DNA of 64,000 nucleotides from the NCBI RefSeq assembly GCF_900128495.1, contig NZ_LT635803.1:1-64000 (forward strand), written 5' to 3'. Under the pieces are notes generated by a model. It was not told the origin of the DNA. It saw only the letters and a program-made list of their open reading frames with translations, and did no database searches. This DNA comes from Bacteroides ilei (GTDB taxonomy: Bacteria > Bacteroidota > Bacteroidia > Bacteroidales > Bacteroidaceae). Position numbers and translations under genes: made by a program. This document shows positions 56,446-64,000 of this stretch, one piece after another (positions within the stretch are counted from its first letter, which is position 1; each line of letters starts with the position of its first letter).

Positions 56446-57697
56446 TACTTGTGTCACCGATTATGGTATTGACGCATTATATTATAAGCTAGAGGAGTAT
56501 ATAAAAGAATATATTGAACATCCAAACCATGATCATAGTATCGCTGCTTCCAAAGCATTAAGTATTATATCGGAAGGCGACTATGGCTGGGATATAGACA
56601 AATATAAGGAGTTGTTTAATTCAATTCAAGATGATAGTATTACAAGTATAAAAATGCAGTGTAATGCCATAATGATTAAAAAGTTTCAAGATCCTGATGC
56701 AATAAAGTGGAGAATTGAGTATTTAAAAAACAATATAGTAAAAACTTCCCATAATCATACTGGACATGTGCGTGCAGTTTCACATGAAGAATCTGAGATA
56801 CTTAGCACAAATCCACATATGTTTAGATGTTTCATGGAAATAAAAGATAGAGAAATGTTGGCCACACAAATGCTGGACTTATTCGATTTCGGGCTAACAT
56901 TATGTACAAATCCAGAAACACAGGAATACGCACGTTATCTTCTTACTCAGATATACTTTTTCTTCGTAAATATGCGGAATAGAGATTATATCTCAATATT
57001 AAGAGAAAAGGTAGAGGCCTTTAATGCGACAAATGTAAGTTATCTGGCCACTAATATCATGAATAATGCAGAAATGCTGTTCCTAAAAAACGAAAAGTCA
57101 AACATCGGTAAGGCTATTAAACTATATAACAAATGTATTGAAGGTTCACATTTAAGTATTCGGAATGATGGTGATTTAAGACGTTATTTTACCCAAATCT
57201 ATTGCGAAGTCCAAAAGGAAATACAAGACCAAGGTATATATGCATTGGTTCGCCAAGATGCTTTAAATGAGGATTTTATTCAAAGAGAGTTGAAAAACAC
57301 AATTATCAACAAATGTTGTCAAATGGGGCTAGAAACTATTCGAGTAGACAGAGAAGTTACTCTTCAAGATAATAAACGTACAGATCTTCTCATTCGATAT
57401 GGTTTATGCAAACCGATTATGGTAGAACTTAAATTACTTCATAATAAAGAAATTCAAAATAAAAGAGAACGATTGGAATATAAGAAAAAGTTTATCCAAT
57501 ATAAAAAGGCAACAGATGCTTGCCTATCTGTATTTTGGGTATTTGATGTTCATAGAAAAGGTAGTAAGTATTCTAATTTCAAAGTTTTGGAAGCAGAGTA
57601 TAAAGATTTATCCCATACTATAGTCTTGCTGACAGACTGTAAATGTAGTAGTGGTACTGAAACAGGTATGCAAAAAGTTCATAATAAAAAGAAATAA
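56446..57697 (+). pseudogene. C-terminal part of a putative PD-(D/E)xK nuclease-like protein, fused to TnpC
   Basis: About 416 residues in frame with the end of tnpC but unlike any transposase: NICTCVTDYGIDALYYKLEE, then helical repeats (about 100-300), then a C-terminal block with RTDLLIRYGLCKPIMVELKL, in which an Asp and an E-x-K fit a PD-(D/E)xK nuclease fold. The protein's own start is lost, so the native N-terminus was replaced by IS66 sequence. I do not recognise the family. AT-rich, like hamAB; it may be a third defence gene. Confidence 0.55.
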
Positions 57698-57733
57698 ATT
57701 GGCAACAAGCATAGCCCATTCAAGAAAATTAAG

Positions 57734-57794
57734 GAGAGGAAAATCCTCTCATTAATAAGGAATCGACATTACACTTCCGTTTCTTCAACGGAAC
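57734..57794. other. Two small hairpins between the chimera and mnmE
   Basis: GAGAGGA-AAA-TCCTCTC (57734-57750) and TTCCGTT-TCTTC-AACGGAA (57776-57794). Neither has a clear T run; they may end or protect the preceding transcript. The rest of 57698-57951 shows no gene. Confidence 0.4.
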
Positions 57795-57881
57795 CCCATA
57801 ATTATATTGTCCGAAAAATCCTCTGTGGATAAGATACTGCCAACGCCAGAATTGTATTCTTAGATACGATACTTGAGCAAC

Positions 57882-57906
57882 AAAAAAGGCGCCCGTAAAG
57901 AGCGCC
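57882..57906 (-). terminator. Terminator of mnmE
   Basis: GGCGC (57888-57892) pairs with GCGCC (57902-57906); on the minus strand it is followed by a T run (the A run at 57882-57887). It lies 46 bases past the mnmE stop. Confidence 0.65.
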
Positions 57907-57951
57907 ATATTAATCGATTATAATCAATTTAGCTATTTGATAATCAGATAT

Positions 57952-59403
57952 TTACTTGCCGATGCAAAAATGCTTGAATATATTCCCCAGCACCTCATCG
58001 GTCGTAATTTCCCCGCCCACAATCTCTGCCAAGTGGAAGAGACATTCACGGAGGTCTTGTGAAACCAAGTCACCGGAGAGATGCATGGCCAGTCCGTCCT
58101 GTACGCGGTGGATAGCCTCCAACGCATGACTCAAAGCCTCGTAGTGGCGGATGTTGCTCACCACCACATCGTTCTGTGAGAGGTCGGGCAGGGCGGCGAA
58201 GTCCACCAACTGCTTCTGAAGCTGGGAAAGTCCCTCTTTCTGTTTGGCCGAAAGGGAGAGTACACACACATCTTCCGGCAAGTCGGGGAGAGCCGCTTTC
58301 AGGCGAGCAAGCTGTGCATCCGCCGAAGAAGCAGTATTATCTGTAGAAGGTTCTGCCGATGAAAGCAAATCTGCCTTGTTGAGCACAATCACCAGGTGCT
58401 TGCCTTTGCAGCGGGGCAGAATCTTTCCGGCCAGTTCACGGTATTGCGCCTCGGCACAAGTGGCGTCGATGACCCAAAGCACGATGTCGGCCTGGTCCAG
58501 TTTCTGGAAACTCCTTTCGATACCCAGGCTTTCAATGGTGTCGGTCGTTTCACGGATTCCTGCGGTATCAATAAAGCGGAAGGTGATGCCGCCCAGGTTC
58601 ATGGTATCCTCGATGACGTCGCGCGTAGTACCGTGGATGTCGCTTACGATGGCGCGTTCTTCGTTCAGAAGGGCATTCAGCAGGGTAGATTTCCCGGCAT
58701 TGGTTTCGCCTACGATGGCCACGGGAACTCCGTTCTTGAGGGCATTTCCTACGCTGAACGTATCCACAAGGTGATGGATGACGTGCTCAATCTGCCGGGC
58801 GATGTCTTCCAGTTCCGAACGGTCGGCAAACTCCAGTTCCTCGTGGTCGCTGAAATCGAGCTCCAGTTCCATGAGGGAGGTGAGGTGGAGCAGCTTGTCG
58901 CGCAGGGTGGCCAGTTCCCGACTGAAACCGCCGCGCATCTGGTTCATGGCCATCCGATGGGTAGCGGCGGAGGTAGAGGCGATGAGGTCGGCCACAGCTT
59001 CGGCCTGGCTCAAATCCATCTTGCCGTTCAGGAAGGCACGTTGGGTATATTCACCCGGTCCGGCGGCACGGCATCCTTGCCGGATAAGGAGCTGCATCAC
59101 TTGCTGGAGAATGTAGCTCGAACCGTGGCAGGAGATTTCCGTAGAGTCTTCTCCCGTATAGGAATGAGGGCCTCGGAAAAGGCTGACCAGCACTTCGTCG
59201 ATAATCTCTCCATCGGGTGTAAGAATGTGGCCGAAAGTGAGGGTATAGGGTTCTCGCTCGGCCAGCGGTTTGCCGGAAACGGGCTTGAAGATGCGGTCGG
59301 TGAGGGTGATGGCTTCCGGACCCGACACGCGGATGGTGCCGATGGCTCCACCTTGGGCGGTAGCGATGGCACAGATGGTATCTTGGGTTTGTAGTATGTT
59401 CAC
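57952..59403 (-). CDS. mnmE: tRNA modification GTPase MnmE (TrmE)
   Basis: A 483-residue enzyme that, with MnmG, modifies the wobble uridine (cmnm5U) of some tRNAs. N-terminal folate-binding domain (QDTICAIATAQGGAIGTIRVSG), G1 VAIVGETNAGKSTLLNALL, G2/G3 DIHGTTRDVIEDT and FIDTAGIRETTD, G4 VLNKADLL, and the C-terminal HFCIGK with the invariant Cys. Length is as usual. The 3' end borders the AT-rich defence island. Confidence 0.96.
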   Translation of the reverse strand: MNILQTQDTICAIATAQGGAIGTIRVSGPEAITLTDRIFKPVSGKPLAEREPYTLTFGHILTPDGEIIDEVLVSLFRGPHSYTGEDSTEISCHGSSYILQQVMQLLIRQGCRAAGPGEYTQRAFLNGKMDLSQAEAVADLIASTSAATHRMAMNQMRGGFSRELATLRDKLLHLTSLMELELDFSDHEELEFADRSELEDIARQIEHVIHHLVDTFSVGNALKNGVPVAIVGETNAGKSTLLNALLNEERAIVSDIHGTTRDVIEDTMNLGGITFRFIDTAGIRETTDTIESLGIERSFQKLDQADIVLWVIDATCAEAQYRELAGKILPRCKGKHLVIVLNKADLLSSAEPSTDNTASSADAQLARLKAALPDLPEDVCVLSLSAKQKEGLSQLQKQLVDFAALPDLSQNDVVVSNIRHYEALSHALEAIHRVQDGLAMHLSGDLVSQDLRECLFHLAEIVGGEITTDEVLGNIFKHFCIGK

Positions 59404-59441
59404 GTGCGTATTGCTTTTAGGTGTTGCTTAAAAAATCCTTG

Positions 59442-59449
59442 CAAAGATA
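59442..59449 (-). promoter_or_regulatory. -7 box for mnmE
   Basis: Minus strand TATCTTTG (TAnnTTTG), 38 bases before the mnmE ATG. No good -33 box seen. Confidence 0.5.
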
Positions 59450-59487
59450 CGGTTTTCGGGTTACATCCGGAAGGGGAGTCGACAGAT

Positions 59488-59979
59488 TTATACGTGTAGG
59501 TAGAGGGTCTGTACCAGCATATCGACTACTTTTTCGAGGAATTCGCGGTCGGTGTCGTCGAATGTGGCCAACTGGTCGCTGTCGATGTCGAGCACGCCCC
59601 GGACCTCACCGTCGGCAATCATCGGCACCACGATTTCGGAGCGGGAGAGAGAACTGCAGGCTATGTGACCGGGGAACTGGTCTACGTCGGGCACGACCTG
59701 GGTACGTGCTTCGGCCCAGGCGGTACCGCATACGCCGCGTCCTTTCTTGATGCGGTAGCAGGCCACGCTGCCTTGGAACGGGCCGAGGTGGAGCTCGCCT
59801 TCTTGAACGAGGTAGAAGCCTATCCAGAAGAATCCGAATGCTTCTTTCAGGGCGGCACTGGTGTTGGCCAATACACTGATTTCGTTTTTCTCACCTTCTA
59901 TCAGTGGGGCGAACTGTTCAAGGAATTGTGCGTAACGCTGACGCTTGTCGGTAAGGTTGGATTTGAAACTTGCTTCCAT
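59488..59979 (-). CDS. msrC: Free methionine-(R)-sulfoxide reductase (GAF domain, YebR/MsrC type)
   Basis: A 163-residue GAF-fold enzyme. The three active-site Cys regions are visible: YRIKKGRGVCGTAWAEA, HIACSSLSRSEIVVPMI and the earlier GFFWIGFYLV block. It reduces free Met-(R)-sulfoxide with thioredoxin. Its stop is 84 bases before the mnmE start on the same strand. Confidence 0.87.
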   Translation of the reverse strand: MEASFKSNLTDKRQRYAQFLEQFAPLIEGEKNEISVLANTSAALKEAFGFFWIGFYLVQEGELHLGPFQGSVACYRIKKGRGVCGTAWAEARTQVVPDVDQFPGHIACSSLSRSEIVVPMIADGEVRGVLDIDSDQLATFDDTDREFLEKVVDMLVQTLYLHV

Positions 59980-60051
59980 GTGTATGAATTTTCAGACAGA
60001 AAAACAGGCTCTCTTCCGGAGAAGGGAACCTGTTGGTTGATAATAAGTTCA

Positions 60052-60930
60052 TTAGATTCGTTCCAGAACGACCTTAATCAGGTCGTCAATCTTGCTCTTG
60101 TATCCGGTATTGGCTTCCTTGGCCACGCGGTTGGCTATGACCATGCACACGGTGGTGGCTTTATGGCCTTGCAGACGGGCCAGTCCGGCCAGGGCCGAGC
60201 TTTCCATCTCGAAGTTGGTGATACGGTGTCCCTGGTACTCGAAACTTTCGATTTTTTCGTTCTGGTGCGGGTCGGCCAAAGGGATACGGAGCTGACGTCC
60301 CTGCGGACCGAAGAAGCCGCCACAGGCTACGGTCACGCCACGTACCATATCGGTTCCGGCGATGCGGTCCACCAGTTCCTTGTCGGCATGGATCACGTAG
60401 GGAGCCGGGGCGCAGAGGTTGCCGGTCCAGCCCAGGTGGTTGAGCAGGGCACGCTCCATGGGCAGATCACAAACGGCATTGCGACCTTCGTAGAAGTTCA
60501 GGAGGCCGTCGAATCCCACGGATACTTCGGAACAGATGAAGGTGCCTACAGGCGTGTAGGGTTGCAGACCGCCACAGGTGCCGATACGCACGATCTCCAG
60601 CGGACGGAAGGTATCGTTTTCTTCACGGGTCTGGAAATTGATGTTGGCCAGCGCATCGATTTCGTTCATCACGATATCGATGTTGTCACATCCGATACCG
60701 GTGGAGGTCACCATGATGCGTTTGCCTTTGTAAGTTCCGGTAATGGTATGAAACTCACGGCTTTCCACTTCACATTCGCGTGTGTCGAAGTGGGAAGCCA
60801 CGAGTGCCACGCGTCCGGGGTCGCCCACCAGGATGATTTTGTCGGCCAGGTGTTCCGGTTTCACGTGTAGATGGAATACAGAACCGTCTTCATTGATGAT
60901 CAGTTCTGAAGGGGGAAAATACTTTTTCAT
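60052..60930 (-). CDS. Nucleoside (uridine) phosphorylase
   Basis: A 292-residue phosphorylase of the PNP/UDP family. Phosphate site GDPGRVALVASHF, RIGTCGGLQP, and the ribose/base site NFEMESSALAGLARL. It splits uridine or a related nucleoside to base and ribose-1-phosphate. The ATG at 60930 (MKKYFPPSELI) is chosen over one eight codons upstream. Confidence 0.9.
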   Translation of the reverse strand: MKKYFPPSELIINEDGSVFHLHVKPEHLADKIILVGDPGRVALVASHFDTRECEVESREFHTITGTYKGKRIMVTSTGIGCDNIDIVMNEIDALANINFQTREENDTFRPLEIVRIGTCGGLQPYTPVGTFICSEVSVGFDGLLNFYEGRNAVCDLPMERALLNHLGWTGNLCAPAPYVIHADKELVDRIAGTDMVRGVTVACGGFFGPQGRQLRIPLADPHQNEKIESFEYQGHRITNFEMESSALAGLARLQGHKATTVCMVIANRVAKEANTGYKSKIDDLIKVVLERI

Positions 60931-61050
60931 AAGCGTAATGGTTGTTAGAATCAAAACTGCTTTTCAAATAGAATCATATTTCTCAACTGCTTTTTCGAAG
61001 GTCGCCTGTACAGCGCTGAATTGCTTCGGCTTGAAATCTTACTCAGTTGT

Positions 61051-62055
61051 TTATTTGCTTAACGGCTGATTGTTGTCGTCCGTAACAGGCCGGGCAATGC
61101 TGCTCCGCATGTCGGTGTCGGCCTGGATGTTCTTCATCCGGTAGTAGTCCATGATACCGAGGTTGCCGCTCCGGAAGGCGTCGGCCATGGCTTTCGGCAC
61201 TTCGGCTTCGGCCTGTATCACGTTGGCGCGGGCTTCTTCGGCCTTGGCTTTCATTTCCTGTTCCAGAGCTACGGCCATGGCACGGCGTTCTTCTGCCTTG
61301 GCCTGCGCGATGTTCTTGTCGGCGTTGGCCTGGTCAATCTGCAGGGAGGCACCGATGTTACGGCCGATGTCGATGTCGGCTATATCGATGGACAGGATTT
61401 CGAAGGCAGTGCCGGCATCCAGTCCCTTGCGCAGCACGAGCTTGGAGATGGAATCGGGATTTTCGAGTACCGACTTGTGGTTTTCGGAAGAACCGATGGA
61501 GGAGACGATGCCTTCGCCTACACGGGCCAGTACGGTATCTTCACCGGCACCGCCCACCAGTTGGCGGATATTGGCGCGTACGGTTACACGGGCCTTGGCT
61601 ATCAACTGGATACCGTCCTTGGCCACAGCGGTGACGGGAGGCGTATCAATCACTTTCGGGTTGACCGACATCTGCACGGCTTCGAACACGTCGCGTCCGG
61701 CCAGGTCGATGCTGGTTGCCATCTTGAAAGAGAGTTCGATGTTGGCTTTGGAGGCCGATACCAGGGCATGTACCACTTTCTCTACATGTCCGCCGGCCAT
61801 ATAGTGTGCTTCCAGATCGTCGCGGGTAATGTTGCTCAGTCCGGCCTTGTGAGCCTCGATCATGGCCGGTACAATGGTGTAGGGCGGAACCTTACGGATA
61901 CGCATCAGGAAGAGCTGTATCAGCGAAATCTTTACACCCGATACCTTGGCCGAGAGCCAGAGGAAGAAGGGTACGTAATGGAAGAAGATGACCAGGATGA
62001 TGATGACGGCTACGGCCGCCAGCACGATGGGGAAGAGGTTGATTTCGTATTCCAT
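61051..62055 (-). CDS. floA: Flotillin-like protein FloA
   Basis: A 334-residue SPFH-family protein. It has an N-terminal membrane anchor ([21 protein letters not shown]), then the SPFH domain (about 60-210, with [21 protein letters not shown]) and an Ala/Glu-rich coiled-coil ([23 protein letters not shown]). It organises membrane lipid domains. Next to the NfeD-type gene, its usual operon partner. Confidence 0.93.
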   Translation of the reverse strand: MEYEINLFPIVLAAVAVIIILVIFFHYVPFFLWLSAKVSGVKISLIQLFLMRIRKVPPYTIVPAMIEAHKAGLSNITRDDLEAHYMAGGHVEKVVHALVSASKANIELSFKMATSIDLAGRDVFEAVQMSVNPKVIDTPPVTAVAKDGIQLIAKARVTVRANIRQLVGGAGEDTVLARVGEGIVSSIGSSENHKSVLENPDSISKLVLRKGLDAGTAFEILSIDIADIDIGRNIGASLQIDQANADKNIAQAKAEERRAMAVALEQEMKAKAEEARANVIQAEAEVPKAMADAFRSGNLGIMDYYRMKNIQADTDMRSSIARPVTDDNNQPLSK

Positions 62056-62115
62056 AGTTCGTTATGGTTTAAAGTTAATACATTCTGTTTGTGGATTTAC
62101 AGGGGAGGGTACAGG

Positions 62116-62586
62116 TCATGCCTGCGTGCGTTTCACGTAGACTACCCCGTTGTTGATGCGGCTGATTTCAATACGGCTGTGCTCATCGATAAAGCCGTCG
62201 GCCGACTGCACTTCGATGATGTGACCGTTGATTTCGGCATTCCCGATGAGGGTGAGGCGGGTGATGGCCGTCCCCTTGTCGCCTACCTGCAGGTTGGAAC
62301 CTTCCAGCGGATCGGGCCGGTAGTCGAGGGTCTTCTTCAGCGACAGGCGGTCTACCGTTTTGGAGCGCATGAACCAGACGGTTACGCCTACTACTCCCAC
62401 AGCCGCTACGGCCAGGGTGATGAACCCTGCCTGCATACCCATGTTGGTGAATGCAAAATATACGGCATAGATGAGGCTGGCAGCCGATGCGAGTCCTGCC
62501 AGACTGATACCCGGAATGAGGAATACTTCTACGATGAAAAACAGGAGTCCGGCAAGGATCAGTCCTGCGATAATCAGTGTTCCCAT
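62116..62586 (-). CDS. NfeD-family membrane protein
   Basis: A 156-residue protein with three to four transmembrane helices (LIIAGLILAGLLFFIVEVFL, SLIYAVYFAFTNMG, LAVAAVGVVGVTVWFM) and a C-terminal OB-fold (GDKGTAITRLTLIGNAEING). This is the short NfeD form without the serine protease domain. It pairs with FloA. Confidence 0.9.
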   Translation of the reverse strand: MGTLIIAGLILAGLLFFIVEVFLIPGISLAGLASAASLIYAVYFAFTNMGMQAGFITLAVAAVGVVGVTVWFMRSKTVDRLSLKKTLDYRPDPLEGSNLQVGDKGTAITRLTLIGNAEINGHIIEVQSADGFIDEHSRIEISRINNGVVYVKRTQA

Positions 62587-62607
62587 GGTGATAGGCTTTA
62601 TGTGTTT

Positions 62608-64000
62608 CTATTTGATTTTCTGCAGTTCGGTATTGCGGATGTCTTTGGCCATTCGGGCAAGTCCTTCCTGCATTTCCCTGACACGTTTCTCCTTGTCGAG
62701 GATACCCGGTGCCAGCTGTGCCTTTCCGTCGGCATTGCTTTTGCTGTAGTCGGTACGGAGCTTGTCCAGCGATGTTTCCAGTTCGGCCAGGTCTTTTCCG
62801 GTCTGCCGGTATTGCTGGAACATTTCACGGGCTTCTCCGGAACGGAAGTCCTCCAGTGTATGGTAGATATGCGTGTCATTGATGACGAAACGGAAATCTC
62901 CCTTGCTTCGCTGCTGTTCTTCTCCGGCATACTTCACCTGTGCCAGCTGCTGTTTGCCCAGACGGAGCTTGTCCTTGTCGGTCCAGGTGGAGCTGATGGA
63001 GCGCAGACTGGCGTCGGCTATGATGGCCTGCAGATCGGTATTTTCATAATCGTACGTTTCTTTGCTCTCGTTCGGGACGAATACATAGACACAGACTTTG
63101 CCTTCGGGCTGGAAACGGTCGGAAGCGAACCACCCCAGGTTATGCACATCGTCTATGGCATACATATAGTCGTTATAGGGCGAGTTGAACGGCATGCCCA
63201 TGTTGTCGGGGCGGAAGTAGCTGTTGCTTTCCGAATCATACCGGGTGACGAAAATGTCGTATCCTCCGAGGCTTTCCTTACCCTTGGCGGCGTAATAGAG
63301 CGTGATGCCGTCGGATGCCACGAACGGATAGTTCAGGTCGGTACCTTCTTCGGTAATTCCTCCCTTGAGCGGTTCGGGAGTACTCCACCGGTCTATCAGT
63401 CTGATGCTGGAATAAAGGGCTGTCCCGTCGCCGGATGCCTGGGTGATGATTTTCTTGTCGTCCATCTCATTGGTGTAGCTGGTAGTGACGCCGTCCTCGT
63501 TCATGCTCACGGTTCCTGCCTGGCTGCCCAGTTTGAATGCGGTAAGGAACTGGTCCTTGTCGACCACGAAACTGTCTACCACCACCACCTTTTCGGTACC
63601 TTTCAGCATGCGGTCGCCCAGACGTGAACGTTCCATTTCCTCTTCTCCCAGTATGGGATCTTCCTTTTTCTTTTCGCGCATCGATATGTACAGCTCGAGG
63701 TTTTCCATGGCATCTTCGAAGCGGTACATGTCATTATAGAGCCGGGCTACGTAGAGGTAGGCGTTGATGACACGCCGTTTGGCACTCATCTGGAGGTAGG
63801 GAAGGGCCTCTTCCCTGGCTCCGGTCTCGTAACAGCAGGCACCGTACCAGAAATTGTAGTTGGCGTTGCTCGGAGCCTGTTTTACCAGTTTCTGGAATAC
63901 GGGTTTGGCCTTGGCGAACTCTCCTTCGAGAAACCAGTCCTTGGCCTGTTGCAATGTTTGTGTAAAGGCGGTCCCTGTACAGCACAGGGCCATCAGTGCC
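62608..64000 (-). CDS. TPR/PD40 envelope protein, 5' end outside window
   Basis: At least 461 residues. The first residues visible (ALMALCCTGTAFTQTLQQA) are the end of a signal peptide, so only a few N-terminal codons are missing. Domains: TPR repeats (about 20-120), WD40-like PD40 beta-propeller repeats (about 150-320: NYPFVASDGITLYYAAKGKESLGGYDIFV, NMGMPFNSPYNDYMYAIDD), and a coiled coil at the C-terminus (about 380-460). No OmpA domain is seen. Function unknown. Confidence 0.8.
   Translation of the reverse strand, partial: ALMALCCTGTAFTQTLQQAKDWFLEGEFAKAKPVFQKLVKQAPSNANYNFWYGACCYETGAREEALPYLQMSAKRRVINAYLYVARLYNDMYRFEDAMENLELYISMREKKKEDPILGEEEMERSRLGDRMLKGTEKVVVVDSFVVDKDQFLTAFKLGSQAGTVSMNEDGVTTSYTNEMDDKKIITQASGDGTALYSSIRLIDRWSTPEPLKGGITEEGTDLNYPFVASDGITLYYAAKGKESLGGYDIFVTRYDSESNSYFRPDNMGMPFNSPYNDYMYAIDDVHNLGWFASDRFQPEGKVCVYVFVPNESKETYDYENTDLQAIIADASLRSISSTWTDKDKLRLGKQQLAQVKYAGEEQQRSKGDFRFVINDTHIYHTLEDFRSGEAREMFQQYRQTGKDLAELETSLDKLRTDYSKSNADGKAQLAPGILDKEKRVREMQEGLARMAKDIRNTELQKIK

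Noticed and set aside
58396..59394. Long plus-strand ORFs opposite mnmE, the phosphorylase and floA (also 59665-60870 and 61477-63627)
   Set aside because: These are antisense shadows produced by GC-rich codon use; the minus-strand proteins have clear families.

Overview
The window is chromosomal DNA from a gut-type member of the Bacteroidota, most likely Bacteroidaceae (Bacteroides or Phocaeicola). Evidence: repeated TAnnTTTG promoter -7 boxes, weak Shine-Dalgarno sequences before most genes, lipoproteins with a Cys followed by acidic or polar residues, arabinose-type glycoside hydrolases, and families typical of that group. No species assignment is possible by eye. No CRISPR array or tRNA was seen. 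The only rRNA is the 3' part of a 5S gene at the left edge.

Layout. 1-8.0 kb: 5S rRNA end and terminator, recD2 helicase, a zinc alcohol dehydrogenase, a flavin reductase, a large orphan AAA+ ATPase and a lipoprotein. 8.0-19.1 kb: a flavin/NAD(P)H oxidoreductase neighbourhood under decay. Intact genes (two flavodoxin-like lipoproteins, acetyltransferase, exported amidohydrolase, AraC regulator, aldo/keto reductase, exported carboxymuconolactone decarboxylase fusion) are mixed with relics of an iron alcohol dehydrogenase, a Tat-signal protein, an iron-sulfur flavoprotein, a frameshifted unknown gene and a TatA fragment. A complete IS66-family element (16163-18909) sits three codons from the end of the second flavodoxin gene. 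19.0-24.6 kb, mostly minus strand: hydrolase, glutaredoxin-like protein, a GH43/GH127 pair probably acting on arabinose-containing glycans, and a Na+/Ca2+ exchanger. A complete IS4-type element (24771-26080) separates the exchanger from a fosmidomycin-resistance-like MFS pump.

26-44 kb: mostly transporters and metabolic genes (DMT and MATE transporters, a short DXS-like synthase, a MalY/PatB-type lyase, an arsenic-type operon with two matching operator/promoter sites, a DUF3089 lipoprotein, an MFS pump, an M28 peptidase and an exported beta-propeller protein). 44.1-48.3 kb: a four-gene minus-strand operon (adenylation enzyme, carrier protein, MBOAT acyltransferase, SGNH/DltD-like protein) organised like a D-alanylation system.

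48.4-57.9 kb is an AT-rich accessory island: relics of two ATPases, an XRE regulator, a two-gene Hachiman-type defence locus (hamA/hamB), an IS66-family element without a visible right end and with a frameshifted transposase, and an in-frame chimera joining that transposase to the C-terminal part of a putative nuclease. 57.9-64 kb returns to GC-richer core genes on the minus strand: mnmE, free-methionine-sulfoxide reductase, uridine phosphorylase, floA, an NfeD-type protein and a TPR/PD40 outer-envelope protein cut by the window edge.
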